DNA from: Alphaproteobacteria bacterium
GTDB lineage: Bacteria > Pseudomonadota > Alphaproteobacteria > SHVR01
Length of the DNA: 64,000 bases
Reading direction: 5' to 3'
Assembly (NCBI GenBank): GCA_009694185.1
Contig: SHVR01000001.1
Coordinates: 62,001-126,000, forward strand
The notes beneath the pieces are model-generated. The model worked only from the letters and a program-made list of their open reading frames with translations. It did not search any database and was not told where the DNA came from. A program made the position numbers and the translations under genes. Positions within the stretch are counted from its first letter, which is position 1. Each line of letters opens with the position of its first letter. Shown here piece after piece: positions 40,155 to 48,665 of the stretch.

Positions 40155-40185
40155 TTGATATAGCAACAACTGTATCATATATCAA
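40155..40185. promoter_or_regulatory. candidate operator TTGATATA-N15-TATATCAA in the chr divergent promoter
   Basis: 8-bp perfect inverted repeat in an AT-rich island within GC-rich DNA; GTATCA also repeats at 40141-40146 and 40172-40177. Confidence 0.6.
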
Positions 40186-40256
40186 TCGTCGTTCTTGAAA
40201 GGAGACCGACCGATGACACCATCCTTATCCTCGACTCTTTCCGCCGTGGTGACGCC

Positions 40257-40739
40257 ATGAAGTGGGTGACACGGGCGCGCCCGAAAATCGACCGCATCGC
40301 CTGCCCCTGGCTGATCACCCGCTTCATCGACCCAGCGCCGGAGTTTCTCTATGTGCCGAGCGAGCGCGTGCTTGCCATGGCTGACGAGACCGGCGCCACA
40401 CCCTATGACGTGCCCGGGGTCGAGTTCACCCATGTGGGCGAATTATGCAGTTTCGATGCATTCCTCGTCCGCTACAAGCTGAGCGACCCGGCGCTCGCCA
40501 GTTTGGCCTTGATCGTGCGCGGGGCGGACACTTCACGCCTCGATCTCACGCCCCAGTCGCCCGGCCTCTTCGCCATGTCGCTTGGCCTCTCGGCCTGCTT
40601 TGCCGACGACCATGAGATGCTGAAGCACGGCATGGTCATGTATGACGCGCTCTATGCCTGGTGCCGAAGCCTGCAAGGCGAGACCCATGCCTGGCCGCCG
40701 GCCGACTGGCCCCCCGTTCGATCGCCGGCAAAGGAGTAA
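40257..40739 (+). CDS. ChrB C-terminal-domain protein (stand-alone)
   Basis: MKWVTRARPKIDRIACPWLITRFIDPAPEFLYVPSERV; parallels the ChrB C-domain. Confidence 0.88.
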   Translation: MKWVTRARPKIDRIACPWLITRFIDPAPEFLYVPSERVLAMADETGATPYDVPGVEFTHVGELCSFDAFLVRYKLSDPALASLALIVRGADTSRLDLTPQSPGLFAMSLGLSACFADDHEMLKHGMVMYDALYAWCRSLQGETHAWPPADWPPVRSPAKE

Positions 40740-40744
40740 GACCG

Positions 40745-41659
40745 ATGATCTACGCCATCAAGCCGCTACCCTTCGAACCGGAGGCCGTGACGTTACTCTC
40801 CGAGAAGCTCGTCCAGAGCCATCACGCCAACAATTATTCGGGCGCGGTCAAGCGCCTGAACGCGCTGCGCGCCGAGTTCGCCCGGCTCGATTGGACCAAG
40901 GCCGCCAATTTCACGCTCAACGGCCTGAAGCGCGAGGAATTGATCGCCGCCAATTCGGCGTTCCTGCATGAGCTGTATTTCGAGAGCATCGGCGCTGGCT
41001 CGGCGCTCAAGCCCGGCGGCCTCGCGGTCGCCTTCGCGCGGGACTTCGGCGCCTTCGAGCGCTGGCGGGATGAATTCACCGCCATGGGCAAGGCGCTCGG
41101 TGGCGGCTCGGGATGGGTATTGTGCTCGTGGTCGAGCCAGGAGAACCGCCTCGTCAACCAATGGGCCGCCGACCATGCCCACCTTCTGGGCGGGGCCACG
41201 CCCATACTGGCACTCGACATGTATGAGCATGCCTATCACATGGATTTCGGCGCCAACGCCGCCCTCTATGTGGACACCTTCATGGCCAATATCGACTGGG
41301 AGAAGGCGAACGCCCGCTATGGGGCGGCCATCCACCATGCGACTTCCGATTTGGCCATGCCCAGCGCGGAGGTGCTCGGCGACAGGGACAAGATCATGCT
41401 GGTCGACGTCCGCCGCCAGGGCACCTTCGCGGCGGCCAAGGAGATGATCGCCGGCGCCACTTGGCAAGACCCTGAAAAAGTCGAGACCTGGTCGAGCACG
41501 CTCCCCCCGGCTAAGCCGGTGGTGGTCTATTGCGTCTATGGCCACGAAGTGGGGCAGTCGACCGCCGCGATCTTGCGCGCCAAGGGTATCGACGCGCGCT
41601 TCCTCGCGGGCGGTATTCACGACTGGCTGGCCGCCGGTCGGCCGATCCAGAAGAAGTAG
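40745..41659 (+). CDS. fused Fe/Mn superoxide dismutase - rhodanese (ChrC-ChrE-like) protein
   Basis: SOD part: SHHANNYSGAVKRLNAL, AFLHELYFESIG, ILALDMYEHAYHMDFG; rhodanese part: LVDVRRQGTF, PVVVYCVYGHEVGQSTAAILRAKGIDARFLAGGIHDWLAAG. Confidence 0.93.
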   Translation: MIYAIKPLPFEPEAVTLLSEKLVQSHHANNYSGAVKRLNALRAEFARLDWTKAANFTLNGLKREELIAANSAFLHELYFESIGAGSALKPGGLAVAFARDFGAFERWRDEFTAMGKALGGGSGWVLCSWSSQENRLVNQWAADHAHLLGGATPILALDMYEHAYHMDFGANAALYVDTFMANIDWEKANARYGAAIHHATSDLAMPSAEVLGDRDKIMLVDVRRQGTFAAAKEMIAGATWQDPEKVETWSSTLPPAKPVVVYCVYGHEVGQSTAAILRAKGIDARFLAGGIHDWLAAGRPIQKK

Positions 41660-41682
41660 GCGTTACACGGAGGAGTCTCGCG

Positions 41683-42609
41683 ATGGCGATGAAGAATGTC
41701 GGTTATATCGACCTGCCAGAACATCGCGGCGCGGGTGGTTTCGACCATGCCGATATTCACGCGCCATCCGACCGTCTCTACGTCGCGCATACCGCCAACG
41801 ATGCGCTCGACGTGATCGACAGCGCACGGGATCGATACATCGAATCGGTATCCGGGCTGAAGGCGGTAGCCGGTGCGCTTGTGTCCGAAGCGCGCGGATT
41901 AGTCTTCACATCCAATCGTGGCGAGAACACGGTCTCGGTGTTTCAGCCACATGCCGAGCGGGACGCTTTCAAGATCGCCGTCGGCATGCAGCCCAATGGA
42001 CTCGCGTTCGACTCCGCGCGTGGCATTCTGATCGCCGCGAACGTGGGCGATCCCGCGATTCCGGGTTCGCATACGGTATCGGTCGTGGATATCGCGCGTC
42101 GCAAGCGGATCGCCGAGATCGAAGTCCCCGGCCGCACGCGCTGGGCGATTTACGACGGGGCGCTCGAGGTGTTCTTCGTCAATATCGCATCTCCGGCACG
42201 GATCGTCGTTATTGACGCCCGTGACCCGACCAAGGTCTCGAAGGCCTACGAGGTTCCGGCGGCAGGCCCGCACGGACTGGATATCGATCTCGCCACGGGG
42301 CGGTTACTGTGCGCCTGCGATGCCGGTGTGTTGCTCGCTATTGACGCCGTTTCGGGTCGTGTGCGCGGCGAAGTTTCCCTGAGCGGCGTGCCGGACGTCA
42401 TTTTCCACAATCCGCGATCCGGGCGCCTTTATGTCGCCATCGGCGATCCCGGGGTCATGGACGTGGTCGATATTGGCGCCATGCGCCGGGAGGAAGTGGT
42501 GCCGACGGAAGCCGGCGCGCACACGCTGGCGCTCGACCGGAAGAGAAACAAAGTCTACGCGTTCCTGCCGCAATCCCATCGTGCCGCGGTGTTCCAGGAC
42601 ACTGTTTGA
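41683..42609 (+). CDS. YncE-like beta-propeller repeat protein
   Basis: Repeated blades: RLYVAHTANDALDVIDSARDRYIESV, GLVFTSNRGENTVSVFQP, RLYVAIGDPGVMDVVDI. Confidence 0.85.
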   Translation: MAMKNVGYIDLPEHRGAGGFDHADIHAPSDRLYVAHTANDALDVIDSARDRYIESVSGLKAVAGALVSEARGLVFTSNRGENTVSVFQPHAERDAFKIAVGMQPNGLAFDSARGILIAANVGDPAIPGSHTVSVVDIARRKRIAEIEVPGRTRWAIYDGALEVFFVNIASPARIVVIDARDPTKVSKAYEVPAAGPHGLDIDLATGRLLCACDAGVLLAIDAVSGRVRGEVSLSGVPDVIFHNPRSGRLYVAIGDPGVMDVVDIGAMRREEVVPTEAGAHTLALDRKRNKVYAFLPQSHRAAVFQDTV

Positions 42610-42625
42610 CGGCAGCCCGGATAAC

Positions 42626-43831
42626 TCAGGACGCCTTGCGGGCGCTGATCCGCCCGCCGACCACCTTGAGGGCGGCGAGTTCGGCGATGTCGGCCTCGCC
42701 ATAGCCGTGCTCGCGGAGAATGGCCTCGCTGTCCTGGCCGAGCGAAGGCGCCGTCGCGCGCGCCGTGCCGGAGACGAGCGGCAGGGTGCCGGGGATATTG
42801 GGCACCGGCACGGGATCGGGGGCACCGGGTTGGTCGAGCCAGGCGATGAGGCCGGTCTCGCTCACTTGGCGGTGATCGAGGAAATCCCGATAGTCGTTGA
42901 CCTTCTCGTGCAGGATGCGGGCGCGGGTCAAGCGCTCGCACCACTCCGCCGTCGCTCGCGTGGCGAAGGTCGCCGTGACCGTGTCGTTGACCAGCGCCGC
43001 GTGTTGGAGGCGCCCGGCATTGGTGGCAAAACGCGGATCGTCCTTGAGTGCACCGAGCTCCATGGCGTCACAGAATGGCTGGAACTCCCGGTCATGGAGG
43101 ATGATCGCCATGATCCAACCGTCGGCCGTCCGGAAGGTGCCGGCGGGCGCGCGACCCGGAGGCAGGGTCCAGTTCTCCAGATAGGAACCCAGCATGCGCA
43201 CCACCTGTAGATTGGCGCCGGTCTCCAAGAGGCTCGCCTGGATGTGGCGACCGGTGCCGCCGGCGTCGCGCCGCGCGTAGAGGGCGGTCGCCAAGGCTTG
43301 GTAGGCATAGAGGCCGGTGCCCATGTCGATGGGGATCACGTTGCTGCGATGGGGAATGCCGTCGAAGCCCTTGTTCTCCGCGAGCATGCCGGTGAAGGCT
43401 TGCAATACCGGATCGAGGGCCGGCCGTTCGGCGAGCGGCCCGGTCTGGCCGAAGCCCGAGACCGAGAGGTAGAGGATGGCGGAATTGGCCGCCGCGACCG
43501 CTGGGTAGGCGAAGCCGAGCCGTTCCATGACGCCCGGCCGGAAGCCTTCGATGAACACATCGGCGCCGTCGATCAGCCGCCACAGAACCTGCCGGCCGGC
43601 CTCATGCTTGAGGTCGAGGACGATGCTGCGCTTGCCCAAATTGCCGGCGATGGAGAAGGCCGTGTGGTCGCCAAGGCGCTTGGAGAGCGTGCGCGCCCAG
43701 TCGCCTTCGGGCGGCTCCACCTTGATCACGTCGGCGCCGTATTGCGCCAGCAGCATGGCGCAATAGGGGCCGGCGATCCCCTGGCTGAGATCGACCACCT
43801 TGAGGCCGGCGAACGGCCGGGCGTAGCTCAT
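42626..43831 (-). CDS. CaiB/BaiF CoA-transferase
   Basis: FAGLKVVDLSQGIAGPYCAMLLAQYGADVIKVEPPEGDWAR. Confidence 0.95.
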   Translation of the reverse strand: MSYARPFAGLKVVDLSQGIAGPYCAMLLAQYGADVIKVEPPEGDWARTLSKRLGDHTAFSIAGNLGKRSIVLDLKHEAGRQVLWRLIDGADVFIEGFRPGVMERLGFAYPAVAAANSAILYLSVSGFGQTGPLAERPALDPVLQAFTGMLAENKGFDGIPHRSNVIPIDMGTGLYAYQALATALYARRDAGGTGRHIQASLLETGANLQVVRMLGSYLENWTLPPGRAPAGTFRTADGWIMAIILHDREFQPFCDAMELGALKDDPRFATNAGRLQHAALVNDTVTATFATRATAEWCERLTRARILHEKVNDYRDFLDHRQVSETGLIAWLDQPGAPDPVPVPNIPGTLPLVSGTARATAPSLGQDSEAILREHGYGEADIAELAALKVVGGRISARKAS

Positions 43832-43877
43832 CGGCGTCTCCTCTCGGGCCGTCCGTCTCCAGCGCCTCGGCCCGGCT

Positions 43878-44798
43878 TCAGACCGGCTCCCAGTTGAACA
43901 CGTCGCCCGAGCGGTCGAGGGGCGTGAAGCTCGCCTTCATCGCCGGGGCGGCATGCTCGGCGATGGTTTGCGGGCTCCAGCCTTCGCTGCGATGGACGGA
44001 CCGGATCGGCCGGTTCTGGTTGAAGAGATAGATCTCGTTCATGCGCACACCGAAGATCTGGCCGCTCACTCCCTTGGCGAGGTCGGACAAGAGGAACACC
44101 ACCATCGGCGCGATGTGGGCGGGTGTCATGTTGTTTTTGATGCGCTCGATGCGCGCCGCCTGCTCCGGAGAATTTATCGGTATGGTGCCGATCATGCGAC
44201 TCCAGGCAAAGGGCGACATGCAATTGGAGCGCACGTTAAAGCGCTGCATGTCGAGGGCGATCGAGCGCGACAGGCCGACGATGCCGAGCTTCGCCGCCGA
44301 GTAATTCGCCTGGCCGAAATTGCCGACGAGGCCCGAGGTCGAGGTGAAATGCACCATCGCCCCGCTTTCCTGCTGGCGGAAATGGTCGGCGGCGTTGCGT
44401 GCCACGTTGAACGAGCCGTTCAGGTGCACATCGACGACCTGGTTCCAGTCCTCCGGGGTCATCTTGTGGAAGATGACGTCGCGCAGGATGCCGGCCACGT
44501 TCACCACGCCGTCGATGCGCCCGAAAATGTCGACCGCTTGCTGGATCATGGCCTTGGCGGCCTTGAAGTCGGTGACGCTATCGCCATTGACAATGGCTTC
44601 GCCGCCGGCCTGCTTGATGATCGCCACTGTTTCCTGGGCCGGCGTGGCGTCCTTGCCTTCGCCGGTCACCGAGCCGCCGAGATCGTTGACGACCACCTTG
44701 GCGCCTTCGCTCGCGGCGAGGATCGAGATTTCACGGCCGATGCCGCGGCCGCCGCCGGTCACGAGAACGACTTTGCCTTCGAGTGCTCTATCCGCCAT
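43878..44798 (-). CDS. SDR family oxidoreductase
   Basis: VVLVTGGGRGIGREISILAASEGAKVVVNDLGG; YSAAKLGIVGLSRSIA. Confidence 0.95.
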   Translation of the reverse strand: MADRALEGKVVLVTGGGRGIGREISILAASEGAKVVVNDLGGSVTGEGKDATPAQETVAIIKQAGGEAIVNGDSVTDFKAAKAMIQQAVDIFGRIDGVVNVAGILRDVIFHKMTPEDWNQVVDVHLNGSFNVARNAADHFRQQESGAMVHFTSTSGLVGNFGQANYSAAKLGIVGLSRSIALDMQRFNVRSNCMSPFAWSRMIGTIPINSPEQAARIERIKNNMTPAHIAPMVVFLLSDLAKGVSGQIFGVRMNEIYLFNQNRPIRSVHRSEGWSPQTIAEHAAPAMKASFTPLDRSGDVFNWEPV

Positions 44799-44866
44799 GC
44801 GCCGGTTCCCTTCTTTCTTGCCAGGCGAACTCTAATGCACTGGTCCACCGAATTGAAGCACTGCGA

Positions 44867-46057
44867 TCAGATCACCCCGGCCTGGCGGAGCCGGGCGATG
44901 CGGCTCGCGTCATAGCCGAGCGCCTGGAGGACCGCGTCCGTATCGCCGCCCAATTCCGGCGCGGGACGGCGAGGGGGTGCCTCGCCCGCCGAGCGGATAG
45001 CGGGCGCCACCATGCGGAGGCGCCCGGCCGGATGGTCGATCTCCATCACCCGGTCCGTGCCCTTGACGAAAGCGCTGTCGAGGGCGCTCGCGATGTCGTT
45101 GACGGGCGCCGCCGGCACCCGCCCCGCGAAAATGTCGAGCCACTCGGCCGTCGTCTTTTCCATCAGCGCTTCATCGAGGAGGCGGGTCAGCAGCGCGCGA
45201 TGCTCTAGGCGCTTGGCGAAGCTCTCGAAGCGCGGGTCGGTGGCCCATTCCGGCCGGCCGAGGCAGGCGGTCAATTCCGGCCAGAACTTGTCCTTGTTGC
45301 ACATGATGAAGATCCAACCGCCCGCCGTGCGGTAGAGCTGGCTCGGCGTGATGTTGGGATGGCTGGAGCGCGGCTCGCGGCCCTGGTTGATGCCGGCCGA
45401 GAGATACCAGGTGGCGACATAGCTGAGATTGGCCAAGGCGGTATCGAAAAGGCTGACATCCAGGTCGCGCCCCTCGCCGGTGGCGCGCGCCGCCAGGATA
45501 CCGCTCACCATGGCGAGTGCCGCTTGCACGCCGGTCGAAAAATCGACGAGAGAAAGTCCCATGCGGGTCGGCGGCCCCTCGGGCTCGCCGGTGAGGGCGA
45601 GATAGCCCGCCTCCGCCTGCATCAGATAGTCGAAGCCAGGCCAACCGGCGCGCTTGCCCTCACGGCCATAGGCCGAGAGATGCACGGCGACGATCCGGGG
45701 ATTGGCGGCCTTGAGGTCCGCGTAGGTGAGACCGAGCTTCGCCGGCTGGTCGCCGCGCAGATTGTTGAGCACGCCATCGGCGCCCCGCGCCAGATCGTGC
45801 AGGACGGTCTGGCCCTCGGCATGCTTGAGATCGAGGGTGATCGAGCGCTTGTTGCGGTTGAACGACTGGTAGAAGAGGCTATCGCCCTGGGGCAGGAAGT
45901 CTTGGCCATGGCGCACATGCCGGCCGAGTTCGCCGCCTTCGCGCTTGTTCTCGATCTTGATGATTTCGGCACCCATGTCGGCAAGCTGCAAGGTGCCGAA
46001 CGGCCCGGCGCCATATTGTTCGACCGCGATGATGCAAACACCTTGAAGGGGAAGCAT
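44867..46057 (-). CDS. CaiB/BaiF CoA-transferase
   Basis: LPLQGVCIIAVEQYGAGPFGTLQLADMGAEIIKIENKREGGELGRH. Confidence 0.94.
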   Translation of the reverse strand: MLPLQGVCIIAVEQYGAGPFGTLQLADMGAEIIKIENKREGGELGRHVRHGQDFLPQGDSLFYQSFNRNKRSITLDLKHAEGQTVLHDLARGADGVLNNLRGDQPAKLGLTYADLKAANPRIVAVHLSAYGREGKRAGWPGFDYLMQAEAGYLALTGEPEGPPTRMGLSLVDFSTGVQAALAMVSGILAARATGEGRDLDVSLFDTALANLSYVATWYLSAGINQGREPRSSHPNITPSQLYRTAGGWIFIMCNKDKFWPELTACLGRPEWATDPRFESFAKRLEHRALLTRLLDEALMEKTTAEWLDIFAGRVPAAPVNDIASALDSAFVKGTDRVMEIDHPAGRLRMVAPAIRSAGEAPPRRPAPELGGDTDAVLQALGYDASRIARLRQAGVI

Positions 46058-46217
46058 GGGGACTCGTTGACGGTTAGGGCAATGACCGCTTGCGTGTGGG
46101 AGATTAGCGGATCGGACCAGGACGTACAAAGGCCGGCGTATCCTTATATCGGACCACCAATCCTCGGCTGGGACAGACTCCGCGCGCCGGCCGCGCCGAC
46201 GGTACCGCCCGCATCGC

Positions 46218-46931
46218 TCAGGTCGCGGGTTTTCGGAGCACGACAAACAGCCAGCCGCGCACGAACTTGAAGGCGGGCACGGCGATGATCAACTTCTCGT
46301 ACAGCGAAGCCAGGAAGAATAGTGGCGCGCTGAAGGTGAAATAGGACGGATACTGGCCAAGAAAGTCGACGCGCTCGATGTCGAAGCCGGTCTGGTGCGC
46401 GAGACGCCGGACCGCGTGCCGGGTGTTGGCGCGGTAGGCGGTGGGGAAGACGTCGGCTTCATCGCGCCCTTCAGTGAAGCGCACGATCCGGCCGTGATAG
46501 CGGTTCGGCACGAGGCGGGCGATGATCGAGGCATAATCCCACTTGTTGGCTGTCAGAAAGATCATGTGCCCGCCGGGCTTGAGCACGCGGAATGCCTCCG
46601 CGATCACCGCTTCCGGTTGGGTAACATGTTCCATCACGCTCCGCGAATAGATCACGTCGACGGAGGCATCGGCGAGCGGTAGGTGGCCAATGTCGGCACG
46701 CTTGAGATCGAGTTCCGGGTCGGTGTTCCGGAAATCGACGACGTCAAGCCCGATCAGGCGGAGGCCCCGGCCCTTGAGCTTGGCCAGCACGGGTGCTTCG
46801 TAGCCGCAACCCGAATCGACGAAGGTCCGACCCGGCGACGCGAGGCCGTCCAGAGTCTCTTCCAGAACCCGATAGGGATGCTTGGATTTCTGCCAGAACC
46901 ATTTGTAGATTCTCTGAACGCTCGGCTTCAT
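46218..46931 (-). CDS. class I SAM-dependent methyltransferase
   Basis: RTFVDSGCGYEAPVLAKLKGRGLRLIGLDVVDF; DVIYSRSVMEHVTQPEAVIAEAFRVLKPGGHM. Confidence 0.88.
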   Translation of the reverse strand: MKPSVQRIYKWFWQKSKHPYRVLEETLDGLASPGRTFVDSGCGYEAPVLAKLKGRGLRLIGLDVVDFRNTDPELDLKRADIGHLPLADASVDVIYSRSVMEHVTQPEAVIAEAFRVLKPGGHMIFLTANKWDYASIIARLVPNRYHGRIVRFTEGRDEADVFPTAYRANTRHAVRRLAHQTGFDIERVDFLGQYPSYFTFSAPLFFLASLYEKLIIAVPAFKFVRGWLFVVLRKPAT

Positions 46932-47025
46932 TTCCGGGATCTTTCCCAGCCGGTGTGGCTCGTCACTATTAACCTGGATTTCATAACGAAGGGTAAGCGC
47001 TCGGGCGGCGCCTCCCGGAGGGCTT

Positions 47026-48195
47026 CTATGCCGGATTCCGCTCGATGAGCTGGCGGGCGATGATGAGCCGTTGCAGCTCGTTGGTGCCTTCGCCGATGGC
47101 CAAGAGCGGTGCGTCGCGGTAATAGCGCTCGATATCGAATTCCGTCGAATAGCCATAGGCGCCATGGATGCGCATGGCCTCAAGGGAGTTTTCGACCGCG
47201 GCCTCGGAGGCGAACAGCTTGGCCATGCCGGCTTCCATGTCGCAGCGTTCGCCCTTGTCGTAAGCCTGGGCAGCCGAGCGCACCAGGAGGCGCGCCGCCT
47301 CCACCCGGGTTGCCATGTCGGCGAGCTTGATCTGGATCGACTGGTGCTGGCCGATGGGCTTGCCGAAGGTCTCGCGGATCTGGGCGTATTTGACCGAGGC
47401 GTCGAGTGCGGCCTTGGCGACGCCGACACCACGCGCCGCCACATTGATGCGGCCGAGTTCGAGCCCGCCGAGCGCGTGGCGGAGGCCCGAGCCCTCGGCG
47501 CCGCCGATCAGCCGGTCGGCCGGTATGCGATAGTCGTCGAAGATCAACTCGGCGCTGTCGATGCCCTTGTAGCCGAGCTTCTCCAGCTTGCGGCCAACGG
47601 TGAAGCCCGGTCCCTTCAGGGCGAGGAAGAGGCTCATGCCGCGATGGCGGGGCTTGGCGCCAGGGTCGGTCTTCACCAGAAGGGCAAAGCAGGAGCCAAA
47701 AATGCCGTTGGAGATCCAGGTCTTGGTGCCATTGATCACATAGTGATCGCCGTCGCGCTTGGCGGTCATGCGGATCGCCTGCAAATCGGTGCCGCAATTG
47801 GGCTCGGTCAAGGCCAGCCCGCCCCGGATTTCGCCCATGGCGAACTTCGGCAGATAAGTCCGCTTCTGCTCGTCCGTGCCGAAGCGGAGCACGGCGGCCG
47901 ACATGATGAGATGGGAATTGAAGATGCCGGAGAGGGACATCCACACCGCCGAGACCGTCTCGACGATCTTGGCGTATGTCGTGGCGCCGAGGCCGAGACC
48001 GCCATATTCGGCCGGGATGATGGCCCCAAAGAGGCCGAGCTCCTTCATGCGCGCGACGATCTCATGGGGATATTCGTCGGCATGCTCGAGCGCATGGACA
48101 TAGGGTTTCACGTCGCGCGCGAGGAAGTTCTCGATCGTATCGAGGATGAGGCGGTCGGTCTCTTCGCGGGCGTCGTCGACGGTGTCCATTGTCAT
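47026..48195 (-). CDS. acyl-CoA dehydrogenase family protein
   Basis: ALTEPNCGTDLQAIRMTAKRDGDHYVINGTKTWISNG; IHGAYGYSTEFDIERYYRDAPLLAIGEGTNELQRLIIARQLI. Confidence 0.95.
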   Translation of the reverse strand: MTMDTVDDAREETDRLILDTIENFLARDVKPYVHALEHADEYPHEIVARMKELGLFGAIIPAEYGGLGLGATTYAKIVETVSAVWMSLSGIFNSHLIMSAAVLRFGTDEQKRTYLPKFAMGEIRGGLALTEPNCGTDLQAIRMTAKRDGDHYVINGTKTWISNGIFGSCFALLVKTDPGAKPRHRGMSLFLALKGPGFTVGRKLEKLGYKGIDSAELIFDDYRIPADRLIGGAEGSGLRHALGGLELGRINVAARGVGVAKAALDASVKYAQIRETFGKPIGQHQSIQIKLADMATRVEAARLLVRSAAQAYDKGERCDMEAGMAKLFASEAAVENSLEAMRIHGAYGYSTEFDIERYYRDAPLLAIGEGTNELQRLIIARQLIERNPA

Positions 48196-48302
48196 GTCCC
48201 CTTGGGGCGACCTCGCGTGAGGGCCGCGATGCTTTCCCGCTCGGGCTCGCCGAACATCATGGCGGCCAGCGCCGAGGCATCGATGACTTTAACGCTCGTC
48301 AC
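48192..48302 (-). pseudogene. truncated PIN-domain (VapC/FitB-like) toxin remnant, 36 codons
   Basis: GTG start overlapping antitoxin stop: VTSVKVIDASALAAMMFGEPERESIAALTRGRPKGT*, i.e. only the N-terminal Asp motif of a PIN domain. Confidence 0.65.
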
Positions 48303-48588
48303 GGTCCTTCCGCATCATCTCCGCCGATTCCGATGGTGTCGCTATGCCGAGGCGCCGAGCCTCGGCTAGCAGCTCGTCCACGGTCATCGGTTTCGGCTCG
48401 GTCGGCAGCCCCCGCCGGCGGACTTCGGCCTGGAATTCTTCGATCGTCATCGGTCTGGGCTCGCGCACGGCCTCCTCGATGATCGCCAGCAACTCCCCTT
48501 GCAGGGAGCGGTGATTGCGTCCCGCCCGTTGCTTCAACCGCCAGACCACGTCATCCGGCGCGTTTTTGATCGAGAGATTGACAGGCAC
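48289..48588 (-). CDS. FitA/Arc-like ribbon-helix-helix antitoxin
   Basis: GTG start; VPVNLSIKNAPDDVVWRLKQRAGRNHRSLQGELLAIIEEAVRE. Confidence 0.8.
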   Translation of the reverse strand: MPVNLSIKNAPDDVVWRLKQRAGRNHRSLQGELLAIIEEAVREPRPMTIEEFQAEVRRRGLPTEPKPMTVDELLAEARRLGIATPSESAEMMRKDRDER

Positions 48589-48665
48589 GGGTGGCTCCAA
48601 AATGGCGCCAATTTGGAGCAATATAGGAGCCGCCCCGGCGACCGTCAACCCGTGAAGGCCGGCTC

